DNA of 64,000 bases from JAXMDC01 sp046349035. GTDB lineage: Bacteria > Pseudomonadota > Alphaproteobacteria > Rhizobiales > Kaistiaceae. Positions within the stretch are counted from its first letter, which is position 1. Every line of letters begins with the position of its first letter. Location of the stretch: NCBI GenBank assembly GCA_046349035.1, contig JAXMDC010000002.1, forward strand, positions 310,001 to 374,000, in the 5' to 3' direction. Under the pieces are notes generated by a model. The model was not told where the DNA came from. It was given only the letters and a program-made list of their open reading frames with translations, and did no database searches. A program made the translations under genes and the position numbers. Of the stretch, positions 32,273 to 39,781 are shown piece after piece.

Positions 32273-33454
32273 CTACCGCCCCCAGGCGGCGAGCGCCGCC
32301 TCGAAGGCGGCCATGCCCGGCGCGCCCTTGGCGAGGCTGAGGACGGCCTTCTCGCCCGACTTGTAGGTAAGCGGCAGTTCGAAGAACGCGCTGCCCTTGA
32401 GGTTCTCAAGGTTCGTCACCGCGTCCTTGTCTTCGTCGCTCAGCGACACCCAGAAGAGGTCGTCGATCACCTTGCGCGCCAAGCCGACCAGCGGTTCGGC
32501 CGTGGCGGCCTCTTTGTTGCGCACCATCGGCTGGGCGATGGCGACGATGCCGCCGCCGACCTCCTTGGCCGTGGCGCTCACCGCCACCTCGACGATGGCG
32601 CGGGCGCCGAGCGCCTTCTCGGTGTTTTTGCGCAGCACCAGCTGCACCCGGAGCGAGCCGTTGCCGAGCTCGGCGAGACCGTGGATCTCCGGACCCTCGG
32701 TGCCGCCGTCGGCGACTTCCCAGGTGACGGTTCCGGTCATCGGCTTCGCGTTGCCGGTCGCCTGCGGGGCGAGGGTCAGCGCCGCCGTCTGCGCGAGGGT
32801 GGACGTTGTCGCTGCCTTGGCCGGCGCTGCTGCGGCGAGCTTGACCGCCGGCGCGGCGGCCCAGTCGCGGGTGATCGTGCCGCCCATCGACTGGAGATCG
32901 TCGTCGGTCAGCCAGGAGATGTCCTTCGGCGCCGTCGCCACCATCTTGTCGAGGATCGCCGCCGGCACCCTGAGGCTTTCCAGGTACCAGCGCATCAGCG
33001 CCGTGCCGAACTCCTCGGCGTCTCCGCCGGGGGTCAGTGCGGCGGAGTGGACGCCGACCCGCGCCGACGGCGCGGTCACCCGCGCTTCGCCGGCGGCGAA
33101 CATCAGGAAGCAGGCCGAGGCGCACATCGCTCGCGCCGGCACCACCACCGGCAGGTGACGCTTCAGAATGAAGTCGGCCATGCTGGCGGCGGCAACACCG
33201 CGCCCGCCGGGGCTGTCGACGACGATGGCGCTCACCGCCTTCCCGGTCCTCTCCGCCGCGCTCACGGTGTCCTCCAGGCGGTAGACGTCGCCGTATTGGA
33301 TGACGCCCTCGGCGGTGACATAGGCGATGCCGTCCTCGTTGACCTTGGCGGCAAAGTCCATCGCCCCGGCGGGAAGGGCGGGGAGCGCCAGTCCGGCGGC
33401 CAATACGGCGGCGGCGAGGGAGTGTTTCGGCGATCTGGCAGCGGTGTCGGTCAT
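32273..33454 (-). CDS. Periplasmic ClpP/SDH-fold serine protease
   Basis: About 393 residues from the ATG at 33454 (a TTG two codons earlier is also open). It has a signal peptide (LAAAVLAAGLALPALPAGA). The N-terminal domain has the crotonase/ClpP fold: VSAIVVDSPGGRGVAAASMA, VVVPARAMCASACFLMFAAG with the nucleophile Ser in the CASAC turn, and RVGVHSAAL with the catalytic His. Similar exported proteins with a Cys on each side of the Ser are common in Alphaproteobacteria. The C-terminal half (about 205-393) is a separate domain of unknown family. The three genes upstream and downstream also encode exported proteins. Confidence 0.82.
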   Translation of the reverse strand: MTDTAARSPKHSLAAAVLAAGLALPALPAGAMDFAAKVNEDGIAYVTAEGVIQYGDVYRLEDTVSAAERTGKAVSAIVVDSPGGRGVAAASMADFILKRHLPVVVPARAMCASACFLMFAAGEARVTAPSARVGVHSAALTPGGDAEEFGTALMRWYLESLRVPAAILDKMVATAPKDISWLTDDDLQSMGGTITRDWAAAPAVKLAAAAPAKAATTSTLAQTAALTLAPQATGNAKPMTGTVTWEVADGGTEGPEIHGLAELGNGSLRVQLVLRKNTEKALGARAIVEVAVSATAKEVGGGIVAIAQPMVRNKEAATAEPLVGLARKVIDDLFWVSLSDEDKDAVTNLENLKGSAFFELPLTYKSGEKAVLSLAKGAPGMAAFEAALAAWGR

Positions 33455-33488
33455 CGGCAAACCAGGCCTCTCGAGAAGAATGCGGCTG

Positions 33489-34643
33489 CTACCGCCCGTT
33501 GATCACGCGCAGGCTCAACACTTCCGGCAGATTTTCCAGAGCGAAGAACACTTGCGCAAGAGCCGGCGCCTTTTCTGGTGAACCGGCGATGACGATCGAC
33601 TGCGGGTTCTTCAGGAAAGCGCCGACCGCGCCGCTGAAGGCGGTGCGGAACGTCGCGTCGCGTATCGTCCCCGTCAGCAGGAAGGGGAGAGCGTTGGCAA
33701 GCGATGCGGCGAGCGCCGTCCGGCTGATCCCGGCCGCCTTGGCCTGGCGGTCGAGCAGCCGCTCGACGATGCCGGCATTGTCGAAGCGCAGACTCGCCGA
33801 CTGCAGCGTGCCGTTGGTGTAGATGGCGAGGAGTTGTTCCTCGTTGCCGAGCCCGGCGGCGTTGAGGTCGGCGTCCTGGAGATCGGCGACTCGGGCGGCG
33901 AAAGTGAGCGTGCCGATGTCGTCGGCGGTGAGCGCCACCGTCTCGATGTCGAGGACGCCTTCCGTCTCGTCGAAGCCGATGGCGAGCTTGAAGGCGCCGG
34001 TCAGCCGGTCGCCGTAGCCGAGATCGCCGAGCGAGCGGCCGATCGCATCGAGGTTCATCGCCATCGCGTCGACGGCGAGCGAAATGCGCGAGCGGTCGCC
34101 GCTGTCGGTGAACTCGTAGGTCATGCCCTTGGCCGACCCCAGAACAAGCCGCCGCGGCCCTTCGATGCTGAGGTCGACGGCGACGGCGCGGGCGTAGTCG
34201 AGCGCCTTGGCGCCGCCGCCTTTGACTGTCACGTCCTCCATCCGCCCGATTGCCTCGCGGTAGGTCAGGCGGACATCGCGCGGCTGGCCGATGATCGTCG
34301 CCAATTGCGGCGTCAGGCCGAACTCGACCACGGCATTCTCGTAGTCGATGCGCGCCGTGGTAAAGCCGCCGTCATCGCGCGGCACGGGGGCGCGGATGAC
34401 CACCCGCGCCTGATCGGAGCGAAAGCCGTCCGGCGTGCCGAGGCGATATCCGCTGATAACGACATCCTCGCCCTCGGCGATGGCCGAGGCGTAGTCGGCC
34501 CAGCCGCCGGTCGTCGCCTGGTCGGCCGCCACCAGTGCCTCGGCGACCTCGCTCGCCGACATCGCGGCGAGCGTCCCCCGCGGCGCCACGACCAGCGCCA
34601 GCAGCAGGAGGGCGGTGCGGCGAGCGGCGGGCTTGAACGTCAT
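33489..34643 (-). CDS. Exported protein of unknown family, paralog 1
   Basis: A 384-residue protein with a signal peptide (TALLLLALVVAPRGTLAAM). It is clearly paralogous to the next gene: both contain IYTNGTLQSASLRFDNAGIV or LYTSGTLASASIRFDNAGIV, then ERxLDxQAKAAGxxRxALA, and end in VxGxPEK-type strands. The predicted fold is mostly beta with a short helical insert. No catalytic residues recognised. GAGGAGG precedes the ATG. It could be a periplasmic substrate carrier or scaffold for the neighbouring proteases. Confidence 0.75.
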   Translation of the reverse strand: MTFKPAARRTALLLLALVVAPRGTLAAMSASEVAEALVAADQATTGGWADYASAIAEGEDVVISGYRLGTPDGFRSDQARVVIRAPVPRDDGGFTTARIDYENAVVEFGLTPQLATIIGQPRDVRLTYREAIGRMEDVTVKGGGAKALDYARAVAVDLSIEGPRRLVLGSAKGMTYEFTDSGDRSRISLAVDAMAMNLDAIGRSLGDLGYGDRLTGAFKLAIGFDETEGVLDIETVALTADDIGTLTFAARVADLQDADLNAAGLGNEEQLLAIYTNGTLQSASLRFDNAGIVERLLDRQAKAAGISRTALAASLANALPFLLTGTIRDATFRTAFSGAVGAFLKNPQSIVIAGSPEKAPALAQVFFALENLPEVLSLRVINGR

Positions 34644-34673
34644 GGGCGGAGCGCCTCCTCGGGCGGCTTGCGT

Positions 34674-35837
34674 CTACTGCTCTGCGCGAGCCTTCAGGCG
34701 AAGCACGGCCGGCAGCGTCTCGACGCTCAGCACCAGCGAGGCGAGCGGCATCGGTTTCTCCGGCGCGCCGGAAACGACGATCGCCCGCGGCTCGACCAGG
34801 AACTTGCCGGCGGCGTTGGCGAACTCGCTGCGGAACGCGGCGTCGGCAATCGCCGGCGTCAGCAGCAGCGGCAGCGCCCGAGCCATCGACGTGGCGAGCG
34901 CCGGACGGGCGACGCCGGCCGCTTTAGCTTGCTGGTCGAGCACGCGCTCGACGATGCCGGCATTGTCGAAGCGGATGCTGGCGGAGGCGAGGGTGCCGGA
35001 GGTGTAGAGCGCCATCATGCGGTCTTCCATCGACAGAGACGCGTCCATGATCTTGTCGCTGGCAAGCCCGGCAAGGCTCGCCGAGAGGCTGAGCGTGCCG
35101 ATGTCGGCGAGGGCGACGGAGAAATTGGTCAGCGCCAGGGTGCCGGCGGCGGCGTCGAACGTGCCTTCGGCAAGGAACGAGCCCTTGAGGTCGCCGGAAT
35201 AGCCGAGCTTGGTGAAGGGCTCCTCCGGGCCGAACAGCGAGATCGGCATGGTCACGCCTTCGGTGCCGATGATGTAGCTCTGCGCGCCGTTGGGAAGGTC
35301 GATCCGCTCATAGGTCGAGCGCGTCGCGTTCATGATCCGGCCGACCGAGGCTTCCGTGATCTTCAGATCGGAGCTGGCGCCCTTCTTGTAGCGGAGCGAA
35401 CCGAGCAGGGGGTCGGTCTCTCCTGGCGGCAGCACGGTCACGTCCTCCAGAACGGTCGTCGCGGCCGTCAGCGTAACCGCCAACGCGGTCGCGAGATTGG
35501 TCGTCGAATTGCTGCTCGCTATGCGGCTGGCGGTGAAGCCCGCTTTGTCGCCCCGCGGAGTGGGATTGCTGACGACGATCTCAGCGATCTCGTAGGAAGC
35601 GACGGCGCCGATCACGAACATCTTCCGGATGACGACGTCGTTTCCGCGCGCGACGGCGCTCTCATACTTGGCATCGCCCTTCTGCGCCGCCGTTGCATAA
35701 GCGGCGCCGAGCGCGTCGGCGACGGCCTTCGGGGCCATCGCGGCGGAGGCGCCGCCGCTGAAAAACAGAGCGGCGGCCAGCGCCGAGCCGGCGAGGGCGT
35801 GGCGGGCGGGAGCAGTGCGGGCAGGGGCGAGGCGCAT
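34674..35837 (-). CDS. Exported protein of unknown family, paralog 2
   Basis: The ATG at 35837 (GGAGGG five bases upstream) gives 387 aa; the longer open frame to 36059 is rejected. A signal peptide (LAGSALAAALFFSGGASAAM) leads into a repeat of the architecture of paralog 1: an N-terminal VADALGAAYATAAQKGDAKY helix, a long beta domain and the shared SxxIRFDNAGIVERVLDQQA block near residue 300. The two genes are 30 bases apart and form an operon, probably with the serine protease downstream. A local tandem duplication is the simplest origin. Confidence 0.78.
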   Translation of the reverse strand: MRLAPARTAPARHALAGSALAAALFFSGGASAAMAPKAVADALGAAYATAAQKGDAKYESAVARGNDVVIRKMFVIGAVASYEIAEIVVSNPTPRGDKAGFTASRIASSNSTTNLATALAVTLTAATTVLEDVTVLPPGETDPLLGSLRYKKGASSDLKITEASVGRIMNATRSTYERIDLPNGAQSYIIGTEGVTMPISLFGPEEPFTKLGYSGDLKGSFLAEGTFDAAAGTLALTNFSVALADIGTLSLSASLAGLASDKIMDASLSMEDRMMALYTSGTLASASIRFDNAGIVERVLDQQAKAAGVARPALATSMARALPLLLTPAIADAAFRSEFANAAGKFLVEPRAIVVSGAPEKPMPLASLVLSVETLPAVLRLKARAEQ

Positions 35838-36224
35838 GAAGACCCTCCAATGTGCCGGCGGCGGCCGGCAAGGTGTCGGCCGACGCCTGTTCGACTCGTC
35901 CGGGCCGAGCGCCCGGCGGGCGGTGTCGGCGGGCTGATGCCACAGGCGGCCTGACGCCTTCCTGAACAGGAGGAATGCGTTGCGCTTATGGCTATCACAA
36001 GGTTGCGAGGCGCGTGGAGAGGCGGTGTCGTCGCGGAAGCCGGCGCTAACCATCGCCACGGGCAGGCCTCGTTCATCGGCCGGTCAGGAAGAGGGTGCTA
36101 TGGCAGGAAAGCGGCCGCTTCCGGCGTTGCCGCGATGGGGTTACTTTCGCCCAAATCGGGGTTCATGCCGCCAAGGCGCCGACCGGCGCCGTGTTCTTGT
36201 CGATCGCTGGGAGGATCGCCCGCC
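35838..36224. other. Divergent promoter region, no gene
   Basis: A 387-base gap between the leftward exported pair and the rightward caspase gene. The frames that cross it are extensions of these genes. It should contain both promoters. A GACAGGAGG-like purine run lies near 35966 but has no following conserved start. Confidence 0.4.
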
Positions 36225-37904
36225 ATGCGCATTTTGCGCCCGCTTGCCGCCCTCGCGCTTGCCGCTTTCGCTCTGCCCTTCGCCGCTCCCGCGCTCGCCC
36301 GCGACATCGCTCTCGTCATCGGCAACGACCGCTACCAGAGCGTCACGCAACTCCAGAAGGCGGTGAACGACGCCAACGCCGTCGGCGACAGCCTGGAGAA
36401 GCTCGGCTTCATCGTCCGCCGCGTCGAGAACGCCGACCAGCGGACGCTCTCCCGCGCCCTCGTCGCCTTCAATGCGGATCTCGGCCCGGGCGACCGCGCG
36501 CTCTTCTATTTCGCCGGCCACGGCTTCGAGATCGGTGGCGTCAATTATCTCCTGCCGACCGATGTGCCGGCGGCGACCTCGAACCAGGTCGATCTTATCC
36601 GCGACGCGTCTTTTGCCGTGCCGCGCATCGTCGATGCCATCCAGTCGACCCGCGCCAGCGTCGCCATCCTCATCCTCGACGCCTGCCGCGACAACCCGTT
36701 CGCCGGCCCCGGCACCCGCGCCCTGCCGCAGACGCGCGGCCTTGCCCGCCAGGACGCGCCGGAGGGCGTGTTCGTGCTGATGTCCGCCGGCGTCAAGCAG
36801 GCGGCGCTCGACCGCCTCTCCGACCGCGACGCCAACCCCAATTCGGTGTTCACCCGCAGCCTCCTCGCCGAACTGCAGAAGCCGAACCAAACGCTGGTGC
36901 AGATCGCCAAGGCCACGCAGATACAGGTGCGCGCGCTCGCCGCCTCGATCGGCCAGGAGCAGGTGCCCGGCTACTACGACCAGGTGCTCGGCGACATAGT
37001 GCTGAACGAAGGGAAGGGCGGAACCGCGGTCGCCGCCGCCGACCCGACCCGCGTCACCGGCAATCAGCCGACGCAGATCCGCCCGAACGCTAACACCCAG
37101 GCCGGCGCCGGCGTCACCATCGGTCCCGGCGTCACCATCGGCCCCGGCGTTGTCATCGGCGGCAAGGACGCCAACGTCGCCATCAACGATCCGGGCAAGA
37201 CCGCCGCCGATGCCGCCAAGAATGCGATCACCCAAGGCGGACAAGGAGCGGGCGGGCAAGGGGCAGGCGTTCAGACCGCGGCGCTGCCGCCGGCAGCGAC
37301 GGCCGGCCGCGCGCCGATCGCCAACTTCAGCCGCTCCAACGCCGGCTGGACGGTGACCATCTCGACGCCCGAGCCCGCAACCGCGATCGCTTACCGCGTC
37401 GGCTCGGCCGGCGATTTCCGCGAGACCGGCCTCATGGACATTCTCGACCAGCGCACCGGCCAGCGGATGCCGAACCCGTCCTTCACCATGTCCGGCCGCG
37501 CTACGGCGAGCGTCATCGAGGTCCGCTACAAGACGCCGGACGGCACGTTTGTCGGCCCGTTCCCGATCCGCTTCGACCCGCAGGTCGCCCTCTACGATTC
37601 GCAGCGGCGGATGCTGGATTCGGTCGGCCCCAACTGGGTCGAGTTCCGCGACTTCAACGGCCTCCTCGTCTACTTCACGACGCTCGTCTCCTATCGCTGC
37701 GCGCTGACTGAAGTCCGCTACGGCCTCGACGGCGCCGCGCCGCTCCGCCGCTTCGACATGCCGCCCTGCAATCCCGACGACCCGTTCAGCCTGCCGTCGA
37801 ACTTCAACCCGTATCTGAAGCTCCCGACCGGCACCAAGTCGATCAAGGTGCAGCTCACCTACCGCGACGGCACCCAGAGCGAGGTCAACACCATCGAGCG
37901 GTGA
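36225..37904 (+). CDS. Exported caspase-fold protease, fourth paralog, distinct C-terminus
   Basis: A 559-residue protein from the ATG at 36225 (GGAGG 12 bases upstream). A signal peptide (about 1-25) precedes a caspase domain with His99 (LFYFAGHGFEIGG) and Cys154 (LILDACRDNPF). It is more divergent than the three leftward caspases (for example DxxRD, DRLSDRDANPNSVFTRSLL). A Gly/Val repeat (GVTIGPGVTIGPGVVIGG) and a Gln/Gly hinge follow, then a C-terminal beta domain (about 370-559) with PNFVEFRD-type strands and two Cys (SYRCAL, MPPCNP). The latter may be a surface-binding module of unknown type. No partner is co-transcribed. Confidence 0.9.
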   Translation: MRILRPLAALALAAFALPFAAPALARDIALVIGNDRYQSVTQLQKAVNDANAVGDSLEKLGFIVRRVENADQRTLSRALVAFNADLGPGDRALFYFAGHGFEIGGVNYLLPTDVPAATSNQVDLIRDASFAVPRIVDAIQSTRASVAILILDACRDNPFAGPGTRALPQTRGLARQDAPEGVFVLMSAGVKQAALDRLSDRDANPNSVFTRSLLAELQKPNQTLVQIAKATQIQVRALAASIGQEQVPGYYDQVLGDIVLNEGKGGTAVAAADPTRVTGNQPTQIRPNANTQAGAGVTIGPGVTIGPGVVIGGKDANVAINDPGKTAADAAKNAITQGGQGAGGQGAGVQTAALPPAATAGRAPIANFSRSNAGWTVTISTPEPATAIAYRVGSAGDFRETGLMDILDQRTGQRMPNPSFTMSGRATASVIEVRYKTPDGTFVGPFPIRFDPQVALYDSQRRMLDSVGPNWVEFRDFNGLLVYFTTLVSYRCALTEVRYGLDGAAPLRRFDMPPCNPDDPFSLPSNFNPYLKLPTGTKSIKVQLTYRDGTQSEVNTIER

Positions 37905-38002
37905 GGGGTCTCTGTCGGAGGCCCGCGGGGTAGGAGCGCAGGTTCAGCTCGCTGGGTCGATCCGGTCTTTCGCTGGTGCCAGCGGGCGTATCCGACGGCA
38001 GG

Positions 38003-38032
38003 AGCACCCGGCGTGTCTCCCCGCCGGGTGCT
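38003..38032. terminator. Bidirectional hairpin between convergent genes
   Basis: AGCACCCGGCG pairs with CGCCGGGTGCT (11 bp) between the ends of the caspase gene and the Cys-rich gene. There is no T tract on either side, so termination strength is uncertain. Confidence 0.5.
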
Positions 38033-38041
38033 GCCCGCCCG

Positions 38042-38647
38042 CTAGTGCGAGCAGGTGATGTAGGCGAAGCCGTCGCAGTAGGCTTGGTCGCAGACCGCGC
38101 CGGTGGCGATCAGCCGGGTCGGGCGGGTCGCGCCGATGTCCGGCGCCATCGCAAAATTGGTGGCGCCGGCAAAGCCACGTGCCTGACACCAGGCGTTGGC
38201 TGCCTGCGCGCCACAGCCGGTCGACCAATTGTAGCACCAGTCCAGCCGGTTCGGTCCCTGCATCGGGCTGTTGAAGGTTTGCGCGACGTTCGGCCGGGAG
38301 CAGGTGATCTGGGCGAAGCCGTCGCAGAACGGCTGGTCGCAGACCGCGCCGGTGCCCATCAGGCGCGTCGGGCTGTAGCCACCGATGTCGGGCGCCATGG
38401 TGAAGTTGGTGGCGCCGTTGGCATAGCCCTGCGCCTTGCACCAGGCGTTGGCGGCCTGCGAGCCGCAGCCGACCGACCAATTGTAGCACCAGTCGAGCCG
38501 GTTCGGCCCCTGCATCGGGTTGGTGAAGGTGCGCGTTTCGGCCTGCGCCGGCGGCGGCGAAACCGTCACGCCGCCGATCACGGCAAGCGACAACGCAACA
38601 GCGCCGGCGACGCGACGCGCCAGGCGCACGAACTGTTCAGCGATCAT
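38042..38647 (-). CDS. Exported Cys-rich protein with two tandem modules
   Basis: The ATG at 38647 follows GAGGAG and gives 201 aa with a signal peptide (VAGAVALSLAVIGGVTVSPP). The mature protein is two near-copies of a module of about 75 residues: NPMQGPNRLDWCYNWSVGCG then AANAWCKAQGY, MAPDIGGYSPTRLMGTGAVC and CDGFAQITC. Each copy has six conserved Cys, probably three disulfides, and a Trp-rich start. I do not recognise the family; it may be an extracellular binding module. It lies between a caspase gene and the orphan BrnA. Confidence 0.78.
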   Translation of the reverse strand: MIAEQFVRLARRVAGAVALSLAVIGGVTVSPPPAQAETRTFTNPMQGPNRLDWCYNWSVGCGSQAANAWCKAQGYANGATNFTMAPDIGGYSPTRLMGTGAVCDQPFCDGFAQITCSRPNVAQTFNSPMQGPNRLDWCYNWSTGCGAQAANAWCQARGFAGATNFAMAPDIGATRPTRLIATGAVCDQAYCDGFAYITCSH

Positions 38648-38775
38648 GGATAGTTCTCCTCGGCGAAGCCCCCCGCCGGCGCCCCCGCGCACCGACGACA
38701 TCCCGAAGCGACAAGCTACCCCGCGCCGACGCCGCCGTCACCCGTCAGGGCGACGCGCTGCGGTGCAAGGGCTTG

Positions 38776-39015
38776 CTATTTCGGCAGATGTGTCCGCAGC
38801 GCCGCGTTGATGCGGTCCTGCCAGCCCGGCCCGTCCTCCTGGAAATGGTCGAGGACATCGCGATCGATGCGGATCGACACCATTTCCTTGGCCCCGGGGA
38901 TGGCGGCGGGCTTCGGCGGCAATTCGCCGGGCGGCTTGGCGGTGGCCTTCTTGAAGGCGGCGTCGGCCGTCTCCCACGAGGTCGGCCCGCCGCGGCGGTC
39001 AGGCCGTTTAGGCAT
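38776..39015 (-). CDS. BrnA-like antitoxin, no BrnT partner seen
   Basis: A 79-residue protein from the ATG at 39015. The C-terminal MVSIRIDRDVLDHFQEDGPG then WQDRINAALRTHL is the BrnA antitoxin ribbon-helix-helix signature. BrnA normally represses and neutralises BrnT, a RelE-like RNase. No BrnT-like frame is adjacent: the upstream gene (39026-39229) is unrelated. The protein may be a solitary regulator, or its partner may have been lost. Confidence 0.85.
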   Translation of the reverse strand: MPKRPDRRGGPTSWETADAAFKKATAKPPGELPPKPAAIPGAKEMVSIRIDRDVLDHFQEDGPGWQDRINAALRTHLPK

Positions 39016-39025
39016 AGGCGGGAAC

Positions 39026-39229
39026 TTACGCCGGAAATAGCGCGTCCTCAAACGCCCGTTCGAGCATCTTCAGGCACTCGTCGGCCTGCAACAGACCGGC
39101 CGGCTCGCCCCAATTGCGGCAAATATCGCGCAGATCGCGGATTGCCACATCGACCGCGGTGAGAAGGTCGAGACAGGGCTCTTCGCTGTCGTTCGCGCGA
39201 GCCTCGGGAAACGCAATCACCTGACCCAT
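39026..39229 (-). CDS. Small conserved-looking hypothetical protein
   Basis: A 67-residue protein, mostly helical (LDLLTAVDVAIRDLRDICRN), with a Cys and acidic residues; the end reads LKMLERAFEDALFPA. No known domain. It is ten bases upstream of the BrnA-like gene on the same strand and is probably co-transcribed. No toxin motif is visible. Confidence 0.55.
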   Translation of the reverse strand: MGQVIAFPEARANDSEEPCLDLLTAVDVAIRDLRDICRNWGEPAGLLQADECLKMLERAFEDALFPA

Positions 39230-39534
39230 GAAAGACTTCGCCCCTCGAATCGACCCCTGCCGAGAGAATCGCTCGACGCTTCCTCAGAACCGGTTAATGC
39301 CGGTCCGGTGCTGGAATTCCGGCCCCGAGCAGGGGCTTAGCGGCATGGCGGGGCGAATCGATGACGGCGAATCAGGGCAGCCTGACGGCCGCGCGGTGGC
39401 AAAAATGGCATAGGCAACCGATTTTTCTCGCCCCGCAGGCCGAAGTCTGTCATGGGTAGTACGTTCCGCAATCTGCGGGAGCCGACGCCGCAGGGAGGGC
39501 TAGGCCAACATCTGATCCGCCGGGGGAAAGCGCC
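39230..39534. other. Intergenic region before the second cold-shock gene
   Basis: No gene supported. A GCCCC-gagca-GGGGC hairpin sits at 39322-39336. The last 60 bases form the leader of the cold-shock gene and are the probable site of temperature-sensitive folding. Confidence 0.4.
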
Positions 39535-39744
39535 TTGCCTACAGGAACCGTGAAATTCTTCGACTCGACGCGCGGCTTTGGCTTCATCGTCCAAGACGGT
39601 GGCGGGCCCGACATCTTCGTCCACATCTCGGAAGTCGAGCGCTCCGGCATGAAGGGGCTGACGGACGGCCAAAAGGTCTCCTTCGAGACCAAGATGGATC
39701 CGAAGCGCAACAAGCCGAACGCGACCAATCTGAAGGCGATGTAA
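39535..39744 (+). CDS. Cold-shock domain protein (CspA family)
   Basis: A 69-residue single cold-shock domain. It opens MPTGTVKFFDSTRGFGFIVQ, with RNP1 (RGFGFI) and RNP2 (IFVHIS) intact. The TTG start is supported by a GGGGGAAAG element about five bases upstream and by alignment with the family. It differs from the protein at 4187-4396 mainly in RNP1 and the tail. A strong terminator follows directly. Confidence 0.95.
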   Translation: MPTGTVKFFDSTRGFGFIVQDGGGPDIFVHISEVERSGMKGLTDGQKVSFETKMDPKRNKPNATNLKAM

Positions 39745-39781
39745 GCGCGGCGCCCGCTGGGCGCCCGCAATCGACTGCCAT

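Noticed and set aside
33834..35954. 706-codon rightward frame
   Set aside because: Antisense to the exported paralog pair; no domain and biased composition.
39026..39229. BrnT toxin partner of the BrnA-like gene
   Set aside because: The upstream 67-aa protein is helical and lacks the BrnT fold residues; it is listed as a hypothetical gene.
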